NCBI GenBank assembly: GCA_041752235.1
Contig: JBGSHM010000010.1
Span: 1 to 64,000, forward strand
Reading direction: 5' to 3'
Source of the DNA: SpSt-398 sp041752235
GTDB lineage: Bacteria > Bacteroidota > Bacteroidia > Chitinophagales > Chitinophagaceae
DNA: 64,000 bases
Part shown: positions 28,705-36,954 of the stretch, in pieces
Layout: every line of letters begins with the position of its first letter
Numbering within the stretch: position 1 is the stretch's first letter
Notes under the pieces: generated by a model
What the model saw: the letters and a program-made list of their open reading frames with translations, nothing else
The model's database searches: none
Told to the model about the DNA's origin: nothing
Program-made: the position numbers and the translations under genes

Positions 28705-29103
28705 ATGGCGATCAACAAGAATCATGAATTCGAGGACCTGGATGGCATCAAATGTGCCATCGTGGAAAAGAATGCTTCCACCGAAAGAGTGGCCTTCCTG
28801 AAATCGCTATTGGAACTTAATAAGTACACCGTGGTGGTGGTCGCTTCTCCTCCCCCCAAAGCCGCTCCCACGCCCAAACCTGTTGAAGGTGAGACACCGG
28901 CAGAACCGGTTGCAGAAGCTCCGGCCCCGGCAACATTTACCATTGGTGTTACCGATGTAACCTTTAACCCAACCAATGCCATTTTTGGTCGCCTGTTACA
29001 TACACGGGATGGACATGTTGTTACCCTGGCTTACTGGTATCAAAAAGAGAAAATCAGCCACGACGAGATTCCTTACTACGAAAGGAAGTTTACCTCACTC
29101 TGA
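28705..29103 (+). CDS. Uncharacterised protein at the 3' end of the nuo operon
   Basis: The 132-residue protein starts 6 bases after nuoN and ends just before the operon terminator, so it is almost certainly cotranscribed. It has an alpha/beta N-terminal part (residues 1-47), a Pro/Ala/Glu linker (about 49-77) and a C-terminal beta-rich part with GRLLHTRDGHVVTLAYW. It has no signal peptide, membrane helix or cysteine cluster (one Cys at 17). I recognise no family. A role linked to complex I is an inference from position alone. Confidence 0.8.
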   Translation: MAINKNHEFEDLDGIKCAIVEKNASTERVAFLKSLLELNKYTVVVVASPPPKAAPTPKPVEGETPAEPVAEAPAPATFTIGVTDVTFNPTNAIFGRLLHTRDGHVVTLAYWYQKEKISHDEIPYYERKFTSL

Positions 29104-29111
29104 TAACTACT

Positions 29112-29144
29112 AAAAGCTAAGAGCTATTAGCTATTAGCTTTTTT
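29112..29144 (+). terminator. Terminator of the nuo operon
   Basis: AAAAGCTAA (29112-29120) pairs with TTAGCTTTT (29134-29142), and a run of six T ends at 29144. The loop contains AGCTATTAGCT, so this is a version of the AGCTATTAGC hairpin family that has the form of an intrinsic terminator. Confidence 0.6.
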
Positions 29145-29167
29145 AAAAGATTTATTAACTTTCCAAT

Positions 29168-29614
29168 ATGGAAATTAAAAGCCTTTTCGACCCGGTTGCC
29201 AAGCAGCAAATACTCGATCGAATAGAGTCATTGACTCCCGAAACACAACGCGTTTGGGGAAAGATGGATGTAGCCCAGATGATGGCCCATCTGCAAAAAC
29301 CCATTGGTGTAGCCCTGGGAACCCATGAAGTGAAAGGCAACTTTATGATGCGGCTCATTATGCCTTTCTTTAAAAAGATGCTGTATGATGAGAAACCATA
29401 CAAAAGGAGTTTGCCTACCGACAAGACCTTTATCATCACCGATCCCCGGATATTTGAACAGGAGAAAAAAATACTGGTGGACATGATCCAACAATTCACT
29501 CCGCAAAACATGGCCAGGGAAGTACATCCGGTCTTTGGCCGAATGACCAAAGAGAACTGGAGCAAGGCCATGTGGAAGCATGCCGATCATCATTTGAAAC
29601 AATTCGGGGTTTAA
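29168..29614 (+). CDS. DUF1569 family protein
   Basis: The 148-residue protein resembles the DUF1569 family, a branch of the DinB/YfiT-like four-helix proteins. It has GKMDVAQMMAHLQKPIG near residue 33, PTDKTFIITDPRIFEQEK in the middle, and HPVFGRMTKENWSKAMWKHADHHLKQFGV at the end. The His residues in MAHLQ and KHADHH are those expected to bind a metal. The biochemical role of the family is unknown. TAACTTTC (29156-29163), one mismatch from TAnnTTTG, lies 4 bases before the ATG. Confidence 0.8.
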   Translation: MEIKSLFDPVAKQQILDRIESLTPETQRVWGKMDVAQMMAHLQKPIGVALGTHEVKGNFMMRLIMPFFKKMLYDEKPYKRSLPTDKTFIITDPRIFEQEKKILVDMIQQFTPQNMAREVHPVFGRMTKENWSKAMWKHADHHLKQFGV

Positions 29615-29624
29615 TTCTCACAAC

Positions 29625-29722
29625 TTTGTGTCCTTTGTGCCTCCTTTGTGTCCTTCGTGTCCTCTACGCAAGACTGGCGTAGGAGGACACAAAGAACACA
29701 AAGGGCGCACAAAGGACACGAA
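29625..29722. repeat. TTTGTGTCC / GGACACAAAG imperfect inverted repeat
   Basis: Direct copies of CTTTGTGTCC-like words (29628-29671) are mirrored by GGAGGACACAAAGAACACAAAGG (29681-29703) and more. This yields a long imperfect hairpin between DUF1569 and nifJ. Its wording resembles the ACCGCAAAGGCGC palindrome family but is a distinct version. Confidence 0.7.
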
Positions 29723-29742
29723 GAAAATCAAATAATAAGAGA

Positions 29743-29765
29743 GGCCCCTGGAAAGGGGCCCCTAT
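29743..29765. terminator. Hairpin terminator between convergent DUF1569 gene and nifJ
   Basis: GGCCCCT (29743-29749) pairs with AGGGGCC (29754-29760) around GGAA. A T-rich stretch follows on the plus strand, and CTCTTATTATTT follows on the minus strand. It probably serves both convergent genes. Confidence 0.6.
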
Positions 29766-29796
29766 TTTCTTATACTTGTCTTGACTCTTGCCTTGA

Positions 29797-32700
29797 TTAT
29801 AACTGCTTCAACGCCTCAATACGCTCCCAGTGCAGTTTGATTCCCTCATTGGCCTGGTTCAGGAACTGACCCGCCATATCCGGATTGCTGTTCTTGATTG
29901 TCGCAAAGCGGTTCTCATGATAGAGGAACTCATCCAACGCCACGGTTGGGTTTTTGCAATCGAGGGAGAAGCGTTTTCCTTTTTCATTCAGCGGATTGTA
30001 CCGGAACAACGGCCAGTAACCCGAGTTCACGGCCAGTTTCTGCTGATCCAATCCATGGCACATATCATATCCATGCGCGATACAATGGCTATAGGCAATG
30101 ATGATGGAAGAACCCGGGAAGGCTTCGGCTTCCAGAATGGTTTTGAGAGCATGTACATCATTGGCCCCCATGGCGATCTGTGCTACATAGGCATTGCCGT
30201 GGGCAATGGCTTGCATGGCCAGGTCTTTTTTGCCGGTGGTCTTACCTTTTACGGCAAACTTGGCACTGGCACCGATCGGAGAAGCTTTTGATTTTTGTCC
30301 GCCGGTATTGCTGTACACTTCGGTATCCATAACGAGGATATTGATGTTCTCGCCGGTGCTCAATACATGGTCGAGTCCTCCGAAACCAATATCATAAGCC
30401 CATCCATCTCCTCCAACGATCCATACCGATTTCTTTTCCAGGAATTCAGCGATCTGATAGAGCCGGTACGACTCTTCTGTATTGATCGTGCGGAGGCGTT
30501 TCTTTAATTCATTGACATATTTGCGTTGTTCGATCAGTTCTCCTTCACTATTCTCTTCATTTTTCAGGATGGCATCTGCCAATTCGCTGCCAACCTCTTC
30601 CCGCATATGCTTCAGGATATGGAAGGCCATTTCACGTTTCTTGTCAGTAGCCAATTTGATTCCTAAACCAAACTCGGCATTGTCTTCAAAAAGCGAGTTG
30701 GCCCAGGCTGGTCCATGTCCTTCATGATCGGTACTCCAGGGCGTGGTAGGCAGGTTACCTCCAAAGATGGACGAACATCCGGTGGCATTGGCCACGAGCA
30801 TCCGGTCACCAAACAACTGTGTCAACAGTTTGAGGTAAGGTGTTTCCCCACAACCACTGCAAGCACCGGAGAATTCAAACAAGGGTTCCAGCAATTGCGA
30901 ACCTTTTACAGTACCCTTGTTTACACGCGTGCGGTCGATATCTGGCAGGGAAAGGAAATAATCCCAGTTGTTCTTTTCATGTTCCTTCAGCGGCTCTACA
31001 TCCATCATGTCAATGGCTTTGTGACCAGGCTGTGTTTTGCTCTCAATGGGGCAAACTTCAGTACAGAGTTTACAACCGGTACAATCTTCCACGGCAACCT
31101 GAAGGGTATAGGCTTCCTTGTCTTTATAAAATTCCTTTCCAATTGGATCGGTATGTTTAAAGAATGCAGGAGCATCGGCCAGCCAGTCGCGATCATATAC
31201 TTTAACACGAATGGCGGCATGGGGGCAAACAAAATAACACTTACCACATTGCGAGCAAATACTCGGATCCCAGACGGGGACCTGTTCGGCGATATTTCGT
31301 TTTTCCCATTTGGTGGTACCCGACGGATAGGAACCATCGACGGGGAAGGCGCTGACCGGAAGATCGTCTCCCTCCCCGGCAATGATCTTACCCAGGACTT
31401 GTTGCACAAAATCAGGTGCCTCGACGGAGACCGGCGCTTCAATGGGGACTTCCCCGGTAATGTAAGCGCTGTAATCGATCCGATGCAGATTGTCGAGCGT
31501 CATGTCAACAGCCTGGTAATTCTTCTCCACCACGGCCTCACCTTTGCGGCTATAGGTCTTTTTAATGGCGGATTTGATGTACTGGATGGCCAGGTCTCTG
31601 GTCATCACATTGGAAATGGCAAAGAAGCAGGTTTGAAGAACGGAGTTGATCCTCGACCCCATCCCCGCTTCGCGGGCAACCTTAGAGGCATTTATCGTAT
31701 AGAACTTGAGCTGCTTGTGGATGATCTCTTCCTGAATTTTCCTGGGAAGATGTTGCCATACCTCTGTGGCTTCATACGGTGCATTGAGCAGGAAGGTAGC
31801 TTCCTTCTCCGCATACTTCAGCACATCATATTTCTTGAGGTAATTGAAATGGTGACAGGCCACAAAATTGGCCGAATTGATCAGGTAAGTGGATTGAATG
31901 GGATGTTCGCTAAAGCGCAGGTGCGATACGGTCAATGATCCCGATTTTTTGGAATCATAAACAAAGTATCCTTGCACATAGTCATCGGTCACTTCCCCTA
32001 CGATCTTGATGGTATTTTTATTGGCACCTACGGTTCCGTCTGCACCCAGTCCATAGAATAAACCGCGGAAAAGGTGTTGGTTCTCCAACGAAAATTCTTT
32101 ATCCCAGGACAAACTGGTGTGTGTCACATCGTCTTCAATACCGATGGTGAACCCGTTCTTTGGTTGATCTTTTTTCAACTCATCATATACGGCCAGTACC
32201 ATGCCCGGATTGAATTCTTTGGAGGCAAGTCCGTAACGGCCACCAATCACTTTAGGCATCGGGAGGTTCCAACCGGCATGGAAGGCATTGATGACATCCA
32301 TAAAGAGTGGCTCGCCAATGGCGCCAGGTTCTTTACAACGGTCCAACACAGCGATCTTTTTCACACTGGTCGGCAGGGTTTGAATAAAATCGGCTACTGA
32401 GAAAGGACGGAAAAGATGAATATTCAGATAACCCACTTTTTCTCCTTTGGTATTCAGGTAATCGGTCACTTCATGCACCGGGCCTGTACCCGAACCCATG
32501 ATGATGATCACGCGTTCTGCTTCCGGGTGTCCATAATAATCAAACAGGTGATAGGTACGCCCGGTCAGTTGGGCAAATTCTTCCATGGCTTTTTTTACAA
32601 AACCAGGGGTTTCATTATAATATATATTGGAGGCTTCCCGGCTCTGGAAGAATACATCGGGGTTTTGGGCGGTACCACGTACAATGGGATGTTCGGGGTT

Positions 32701-33372
32701 AAGGGCGCGTTTCCGGTGTTTGCTTACGGCTTCTTCATCGATCATTTGGCGAATCACGTCATCCGGAATCACTTCCACCTGGTTCAGTTCGTGTGAAGTG
32801 CGGAACCCGTCAAAAATATTCAGGAAAGGGACCCGGGCCTTCAGCGTGGCTGAGGTTGAGATCATAGCCATGTCCATGGCCTGTTGGGGGTTATTGCCAA
32901 AAAGCATGGCAAATCCGGTAGCGCGGGTGGCCATCACATCACTGTGGTCGCCAAAAATGGATAAGGCATGCGTAGCTACCGTACGGGCGGCTATATGGAA
33001 TACGGCCGGAGTTAATTCACCGGCGATCTTGTACATGTTGGGGATCATCAGCAACAATCCCTGTGAGGAGGTAAAGGTGGAAGCGAGTGCGCCACCTTGC
33101 AAAGCCCCGTGAATGGCACCGGCGGCACCGGCTTCGCTTTGCATTTCAATGACTTTGGGAACTTCCCCATAGATATTGGTTTGGCCATTGCTGCTCCATT
33201 CATCTGCCCATTCGCCCATCGAAGAAGAAGGGGTAATGGGGTAAATGGCGCATACTTCGCTGGTTTTGTAGGCAATATAGGAGGCTGCCTCATTGCCATC
33301 CATGATGGCCTTGACTACTTCCTTTTGCCCCGGTTCTTGTTCCTGGTTGATCGGTTTGGTTATCGTTTCCAT
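29797..33372 (-). CDS. nifJ: Pyruvate:ferredoxin (flavodoxin) oxidoreductase
   Basis: The 1191-residue single-chain enzyme oxidises pyruvate with CoA to acetyl-CoA and CO2 and reduces ferredoxin or flavodoxin. The order is domain I with YPITPSSSMGEWADEW (about 45), domain II, and the gamma domain. A two-cluster ferredoxin domain follows (CSQCGKCYFVCP about 707; CTGCKLCTEVCP about 760). The TPP-binding domain has GDGWAYDIGFGGLDH (about 985) and TEVYSNTGGQKSK. The extra TPP-side cluster ligands include CSGCGE. The length is normal. The oxygen-sensitive chemistry suggests a role at low oxygen. Its placement beside complex I genes without NuoEFG is notable. Confidence 0.95.
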   Translation of the reverse strand: METITKPINQEQEPGQKEVVKAIMDGNEAASYIAYKTSEVCAIYPITPSSSMGEWADEWSSNGQTNIYGEVPKVIEMQSEAGAAGAIHGALQGGALASTFTSSQGLLLMIPNMYKIAGELTPAVFHIAARTVATHALSIFGDHSDVMATRATGFAMLFGNNPQQAMDMAMISTSATLKARVPFLNIFDGFRTSHELNQVEVIPDDVIRQMIDEEAVSKHRKRALNPEHPIVRGTAQNPDVFFQSREASNIYYNETPGFVKKAMEEFAQLTGRTYHLFDYYGHPEAERVIIIMGSGTGPVHEVTDYLNTKGEKVGYLNIHLFRPFSVADFIQTLPTSVKKIAVLDRCKEPGAIGEPLFMDVINAFHAGWNLPMPKVIGGRYGLASKEFNPGMVLAVYDELKKDQPKNGFTIGIEDDVTHTSLSWDKEFSLENQHLFRGLFYGLGADGTVGANKNTIKIVGEVTDDYVQGYFVYDSKKSGSLTVSHLRFSEHPIQSTYLINSANFVACHHFNYLKKYDVLKYAEKEATFLLNAPYEATEVWQHLPRKIQEEIIHKQLKFYTINASKVAREAGMGSRINSVLQTCFFAISNVMTRDLAIQYIKSAIKKTYSRKGEAVVEKNYQAVDMTLDNLHRIDYSAYITGEVPIEAPVSVEAPDFVQQVLGKIIAGEGDDLPVSAFPVDGSYPSGTTKWEKRNIAEQVPVWDPSICSQCGKCYFVCPHAAIRVKVYDRDWLADAPAFFKHTDPIGKEFYKDKEAYTLQVAVEDCTGCKLCTEVCPIESKTQPGHKAIDMMDVEPLKEHEKNNWDYFLSLPDIDRTRVNKGTVKGSQLLEPLFEFSGACSGCGETPYLKLLTQLFGDRMLVANATGCSSIFGGNLPTTPWSTDHEGHGPAWANSLFEDNAEFGLGIKLATDKKREMAFHILKHMREEVGSELADAILKNEENSEGELIEQRKYVNELKKRLRTINTEESYRLYQIAEFLEKKSVWIVGGDGWAYDIGFGGLDHVLSTGENINILVMDTEVYSNTGGQKSKASPIGASAKFAVKGKTTGKKDLAMQAIAHGNAYVAQIAMGANDVHALKTILEAEAFPGSSIIIAYSHCIAHGYDMCHGLDQQKLAVNSGYWPLFRYNPLNEKGKRFSLDCKNPTVALDEFLYHENRFATIKNSNPDMAGQFLNQANEGIKLHWERIEALKQL

Positions 33373-33402
33373 AACAAAGAAGATTTTGATGAGAAGAGGA
33401 GG

Positions 33403-33410
33403 CTAAAGTA
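33403..33410 (-). promoter_or_regulatory. Possible -7 element of nifJ
   Basis: The minus strand reads TACTTTAG, one mismatch from TAnnTTTG, 30 bases before the nifJ ATG. A G-rich tract (C-rich on the coding strand) at 33418-33442 occupies the region just upstream. The assignment is weak. Confidence 0.25.
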
Positions 33411-33475
33411 GAAATATGGCGGGGGGGAGGGGGTGAGGAAGGTCAGTCGAAATGCTGATTTTTGGGATTTGAATA

Positions 33476-33548
33476 ACCGCAAAGGCGCAAGGGGCGCCAA
33501 GGAACAGCATGACTTAGCGTTCCTTGGCGCCCCTTGCGCCTTTGCGGT
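33476..33548. repeat. 30-bp-stem palindrome between glyS and nifJ
   Basis: 33476-33505 is exactly complementary to 33519-33548 around a 13-base loop. It starts with ACCGCAAAGGCGC and lies 6 bases past the glyS stop codon on the minus strand, where it probably acts as terminator. It is a member of the ACCGCAAAGGCGC palindrome family. Confidence 0.85.
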
Positions 33549-33554
33549 AAAAAC

Positions 33555-35045
33555 TTATTGAATGGCCTTCCAAACGATCTCGCGTACCTGATTCATCGCC
33601 ACCCGTTCCTGCACCATGCTATCCCGGTGGCGGATGGTGACGGTTCCGTCTTCCTTGGTCTGTTGGTCAATGGTGACACAAAAAGGAGTGCCGAGCGCAT
33701 CCATCCGACGGTAACGTTTACCAATCGTGTCCTTTTCTTCGTAGAAAGTATAGAAGGAGGTCTTACATTCATCCATCAACTGCCGGGCGATCTCGGGCAA
33801 TCCATCCTTTTTAACCAGGGGCAGGATCGCCAATTTGATCGGGGCCAGTTTGAGGGGAAATTTCAGTACGACCCTTTCGTCTTTTTTCTCCTCCGTGCTC
33901 AGGTCTTCTTCGGTATAAGCCTGACTCATCACGGCAAGAAACATCCGGTCAAGACCGATAGAGGTCTCAATCACATAGGGAATATAATTACCAAAGGGTT
34001 TCCCGGTGGCCGGATCCAGGTCATTATCAAAATACTGCATCTTTTTCTTGCTGTATTCCTGGTGTTGACGAAGGTCAAAATCGGTCCGGCTATGAATACC
34101 CTCAAGTTCTTTGAACCCGATTGGGAATTCAAATTCAATATCACAGGCCGCATCCGCGTAGTGGGCCAGTTTCACATGGTCGTGAAAACGGTATTTATCT
34201 GCTGGAAACCCTAAAGAAAGATGCCAGTCAAGACGCGTCTGTTTCCATTTTTCATACCATTCTTTCTGGGTGCCGGGACGGATAAAGAACTGCATTTCCA
34301 TCTGTTCAAATTCACGCATCCGGAAAATGAACTGGCGGGCTACGATCTCATTCCGGAAGGCTTTACCTATTTGAGCGATCCCGAAGGGGAGCTTCATCCG
34401 GCCTGATTTCTGGACGTTTAGGAAGTTTACAAAAATACCCTGGGCGGTTTCGGGACGCAGATAGACCTTATTGTCTTCCCCATCGGATGAAACGGTTGAT
34501 CCAAACTCGGTGGCGAACATCAGGTTGAACTGACGGATATCGGTCCAGTTACAGGTGCCGCTCACTGCACATTTGATCTTATTGGTTTCGATCAGGGTCT
34601 TGAGACCGGGAAAATCATCTTTCGCGATCAGGGCTTCCATGTCGGCGATAAGGGCATCGCTCTTTGCTTCGTCCCCGGCAGTCTTGAGTTCAGCGGCATA
34701 GCCTTCGATCAGGTGATCCACACGATAGCGCTTCTTGCTATCCTTGTTGTCGATCATCGGGTCATTGAAATTGTCTACATGCCCACTGGCCTTCCAGGTG
34801 GTGGGGTGCATGAAGATAGCGGCGTCAATCCCTACAATATTATCATGCAGGCGGGTCATGCTATTCCACCAATAGTCGCGGATATTCCGCTTCAACTCAC
34901 TCCCCCACTGGCCATAGTCATACACGGCCTGAAGGCCATCATAGATCTCACTGCTGGGAAAGATGAACCCGTATTCTTTACAATGCGAGATGATCGCCTG
35001 AAAACGGCCATCCCGCTGGTTTTGTTTGTTCGCTTCGTTTGCCAT
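33555..35045 (-). CDS. glyS: Glycine--tRNA ligase (dimeric type)
   Basis: The 496-residue class II synthetase charges tRNA-Gly. It is the single-chain alpha2 type. Landmarks are FIFPSSEIYDGLQAVYDYG at the N-terminus, RPETAQGIFVNF, motif 2 FRNEIVARQFIFRMREFEQ, motif 3 ETSIGLDRMFLAV and a C-terminal anticodon-binding domain. The open frame extends 63 codons further upstream into the neighbouring gene. The ATG at 35045 (MANEANKQNQRDGRF) is the likely start because a promoter element lies 12 bases upstream and family N-termini match. Confidence 0.94.
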   Translation of the reverse strand: MANEANKQNQRDGRFQAIISHCKEYGFIFPSSEIYDGLQAVYDYGQWGSELKRNIRDYWWNSMTRLHDNIVGIDAAIFMHPTTWKASGHVDNFNDPMIDNKDSKKRYRVDHLIEGYAAELKTAGDEAKSDALIADMEALIAKDDFPGLKTLIETNKIKCAVSGTCNWTDIRQFNLMFATEFGSTVSSDGEDNKVYLRPETAQGIFVNFLNVQKSGRMKLPFGIAQIGKAFRNEIVARQFIFRMREFEQMEMQFFIRPGTQKEWYEKWKQTRLDWHLSLGFPADKYRFHDHVKLAHYADAACDIEFEFPIGFKELEGIHSRTDFDLRQHQEYSKKKMQYFDNDLDPATGKPFGNYIPYVIETSIGLDRMFLAVMSQAYTEEDLSTEEKKDERVVLKFPLKLAPIKLAILPLVKKDGLPEIARQLMDECKTSFYTFYEEKDTIGKRYRRMDALGTPFCVTIDQQTKEDGTVTIRHRDSMVQERVAMNQVREIVWKAIQ

Positions 35046-35057
35046 AATAATAGTGCG

Positions 35058-35065
35058 CAAAAGTA
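35058..35065 (-). promoter_or_regulatory. Putative -7 element of glyS
   Basis: The minus strand reads TACTTTTG, an exact TAnnTTTG match 12 bases before the glyS ATG. It lies in the 28-base gap after the upstream MazG-like gene and supports independent transcription of glyS. Confidence 0.5.
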
Positions 35066-35073
35066 AGAAATGC

Positions 35074-35421
35074 TCAGTGAAGCTTGGGGTTATTTTGATG
35101 ACGATCGGCGTCCCGTTGGTTCTTTTTCGCCAGGTTTTTTTGCATGGCCAGCTCCAGATCGACCCCTGTCTGATTGGCCAGGCAAAGCAGTACCCACAGC
35201 ACATCCGCCATTTCCTCTGCCATCGGACTCTCATTTCCTTTCAGATGGGCGGGTTCCTTTCCCGGGCGATAGGATTGCTCGCCATATACCCTTGACATAT
35301 GCCGCGCCAACTCGCCTACCTCTTCGGTGAGGATGGCCATGTTGGTGAGTTCGCTGAAATATTTTACCCCAACGGTTTGTATCCATTGATCAACCTGTTT
35401 CTGTGCCTCCGACAAGGTCAT
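35074..35421 (-). CDS. MazG-like nucleotide pyrophosphohydrolase
   Basis: The 115-residue protein (ATG at 35421; the frame is open for 29 more codons without family similarity) is an all-alpha NTP pyrophosphohydrolase. The metal-binding acidic motifs are E33-E34-x-x-E37 (TEEVGELA) and E69-E70-x-x-D73 (AEEMADVLWVLL). These enzymes hydrolyse non-canonical or excess nucleoside triphosphates to monophosphates, a house-cleaning function. Its size fits the short dimeric MazG/iMazG-type forms. It lies upstream of glyS on the same strand. Confidence 0.85.
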   Translation of the reverse strand: MTLSEAQKQVDQWIQTVGVKYFSELTNMAILTEEVGELARHMSRVYGEQSYRPGKEPAHLKGNESPMAEEMADVLWVLLCLANQTGVDLELAMQKNLAKKNQRDADRHQNNPKLH

Positions 35422-35534
35422 AACAAAACTTTTTGATAAGACATGCAATTTAGCATGATTCTTGCCGTTTTGAGACTCCCTTACCCTTTGAGAACCAGTA
35501 ATAACCAATTTCCAAACACCGATCTTATTATCCC

Positions 35535-35867
35535 ATGATCCGCCTCTTGCTGACCTTTTTCGTGTTTACCACCTTTACCATGGCCGGTTTTTCTCAAAAA
35601 ACCAATCCCAAAACCATTGCTGAAAACAATGTTTCGCGGGCCAAGAAGCCTTTTAAAATACTAACAAGTGGTCGCACCATTACGATCAAATCCACCAGTA
35701 ACCTCAAGAATATCATGATCTGGATCTCACAGGGTAACCGGGTCGTGGAGCAAAAAGACATTCGCCAAACCCAGTTTACCTACAATGCCACCATCCGCGA
35801 AAGTGTCTTTTTTATCCTGGTTGAAATGGAGAGTGGGGAGAGGTTTACTGAACGGGTGGGTATATAA
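35535..35867 (+). CDS. Small secreted protein of unknown function
   Basis: The 110-residue protein has a signal peptide (LLLTFFVFTTFTMAGFSQ). About 85 residues of predicted beta structure follow, with SGRTITIKSTSNLKNIMIWIS and VEMESGERFTERVGI. It is probably periplasmic or surface-exposed. The shape resembles a single Ig-like sandwich or the core of a T9SS C-terminal domain, but I cannot assign it. The gene is convergent with dtd, with a degenerate palindrome element between them. Confidence 0.7.
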   Translation: MIRLLLTFFVFTTFTMAGFSQKTNPKTIAENNVSRAKKPFKILTSGRTITIKSTSNLKNIMIWISQGNRVVEQKDIRQTQFTYNATIRESVFFILVEMESGERFTERVGI

Positions 35868-35885
35868 TCACCAGCTTTTTTTACC

Positions 35886-35960
35886 GCCATGGCGCAGGGA
35901 CGTCATGTTTCGCCAGGATGTCATCGCGATCCATCGCGGCCTGGCGTCTTTGCGGTTAAG
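35886..35960. repeat. Degenerate ACCGC...GCGGT palindrome element
   Basis: The ends (TTTACCGCCATGGCGC and GGCGTCTTTGCGGTTAA) match the palindrome family at 4010 and 9536. The interior has diverged and pairs only in part. It lies between two convergent genes. Confidence 0.55.
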
Positions 35961-35970
35961 CCACCCAACC

Positions 35971-36423
35971 TTACTCTTTCAATTTTGTATCAATTAATAT
36001 CGTCACCGGCCCGTCATTCAACAACTCCACTTTCATATCAGCCCCAAATTCTCCGGTCTCTATCTTTTTCCCGAGATCTACGCCCAATTGAGCAATCATT
36101 CTTTCATATAGAGGTATGGCATGGTCGGGTTTACTGGCGCGGATGTACGAAGGCCGGTTCCCTTTTTTGGTTGAAGCATGAAGGGTAAATTGGCTGATTA
36201 GAAGTATACCACCATCTACGTCTTTTACTGACAGGTTCATTACCCCTTGCTCATCATCAAAGATTCGCAGGTTGACAATCTTGGAACTTAACCATTGGAT
36301 ATCCTCCTCGGAATCGGCATCTTCTATACCTAAAAAAATCAATAACCCCCTTTCAATACGACCCTTTACCTTTTCATCGATCACTACTTGTGCTTGTTTG
36401 ACCCGCTGTATGACTGCCCTCAT
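35971..36423 (-). CDS. dtd: D-aminoacyl-tRNA deacylase
   Basis: Dtd (150 residues) hydrolyses D-aminoacyl-tRNA (and Gly-tRNA-Ala) to proofread chirality. The two family motifs are intact: SQFTLHASTKKGNRPSY (about 78-94) and NDGPVTI (about 137), which provides the Gly-cisPro chiral filter. The N-terminus MRAVIQRVKQAQV is typical, so the start is secure. Confidence 0.95.
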   Translation of the reverse strand: MRAVIQRVKQAQVVIDEKVKGRIERGLLIFLGIEDADSEEDIQWLSSKIVNLRIFDDEQGVMNLSVKDVDGGILLISQFTLHASTKKGNRPSYIRASKPDHAIPLYERMIAQLGVDLGKKIETGEFGADMKVELLNDGPVTILIDTKLKE

Positions 36424-36429
36424 AATTTC

Positions 36430-36538
36430 TGTGTTTTCTGTGTAATCTGCCAGACAAAAATATGTTTCTCACAGAATGCACGAAAAACGCAGAACTTTAT
36501 CCATAAAAACTGTGAAATCCGCGCAATCTGCGTAATCA
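36430..36538. repeat. AATCTGCGTAATC / TCTGTGTAATCTG repeat words
   Basis: Around the divergent dtd and arfB starts are TTTCTGTGTAATCTGCCAG, GAAATCCGCGCAATCTGCGTAATC and related words. A similar CAGCGTAATCTGTGAAATC stands at 59672-59690 before glpD. It is a dispersed intergenic repeat of unknown function. Confidence 0.5.
36455..36462 (-). promoter_or_regulatory. Putative -7 element of dtd
   Basis: TATTTTTG on the minus strand is an exact TAnnTTTG match, 31 bases before the dtd ATG. Confidence 0.45.
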
Positions 36539-36546
36539 AGTTTGTT

Positions 36547-36954
36547 ATGACACCAAACCTCAATCAGGAGATATCTTTTCAGACCACCCGCTCGGGCGGT
36601 AAAGGCGGCCAAAATGTAAATAAGGTCGAGACAGCCGTTATTGGCAGCTTTTCTATTAGCGACTCGCAGGTCTTTAATGAAGAGCAAAAAATAAAACTGC
36701 TTGAACGGTTAGGCCATCGGCTTACCAAAGATGGATTGCTTCAGGTACGTTCACAAACCTATCGCACCCAATTAGAGAACAAGGAAGAAGTGATCCGCAA
36801 AATGCAGGTATTGATCGATAATGCCTTGATAGAAAAGAAGAAGCGCAAAGCCACCAAACCCTCCAAGGCAGCCAAAGAAAAAAGACTAGAAGGGAAAAAG
36901 AAGGAGGCCAGGATCAAAGAAGGGCGGAAAAAATGGAAGCCCGGGGAATTTTGA
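36547..36954 (+). CDS. arfB: ArfB/YaeJ-like peptidyl-tRNA hydrolase (ribosome rescue)
   Basis: The 135-residue protein is a class I release-factor-like hydrolase with the GGQ motif at 20-22 (SGGKGGQNVNKV). Its highly basic C-terminal tail (EKKKRKATKPSKAAKEKR and on) is the feature with which ArfB reads the empty mRNA channel of stalled ribosomes. It lacks the codon-recognition domain of RF1/RF2. I chose the ATG at 36547 because the open frame upstream covers the repeat-rich intergenic region. Confidence 0.9.
   Translation: MTPNLNQEISFQTTRSGGKGGQNVNKVETAVIGSFSISDSQVFNEEQKIKLLERLGHRLTKDGLLQVRSQTYRTQLENKEEVIRKMQVLIDNALIEKKKRKATKPSKAAKEKRLEGKKKEARIKEGRKKWKPGEF

Noticed and set aside
30715..31938. 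407-codon open frame on the plus strand
   Set aside because: It lies entirely antisense to nifJ, has no start context or family pattern, and mirrors the codon structure of the minus-strand gene.
33534..34214. 226-codon open frame on the plus strand
   Set aside because: It is antisense to the 3' part of glyS and begins inside the palindrome. There is no independent evidence for a gene.
35046..35234. 63-residue N-terminal extension of glycyl-tRNA synthetase
   Set aside because: It overlaps the MazG-like gene, is rich in Trp and Arg unlike any synthetase N-terminus, and has a promoter element inside it.
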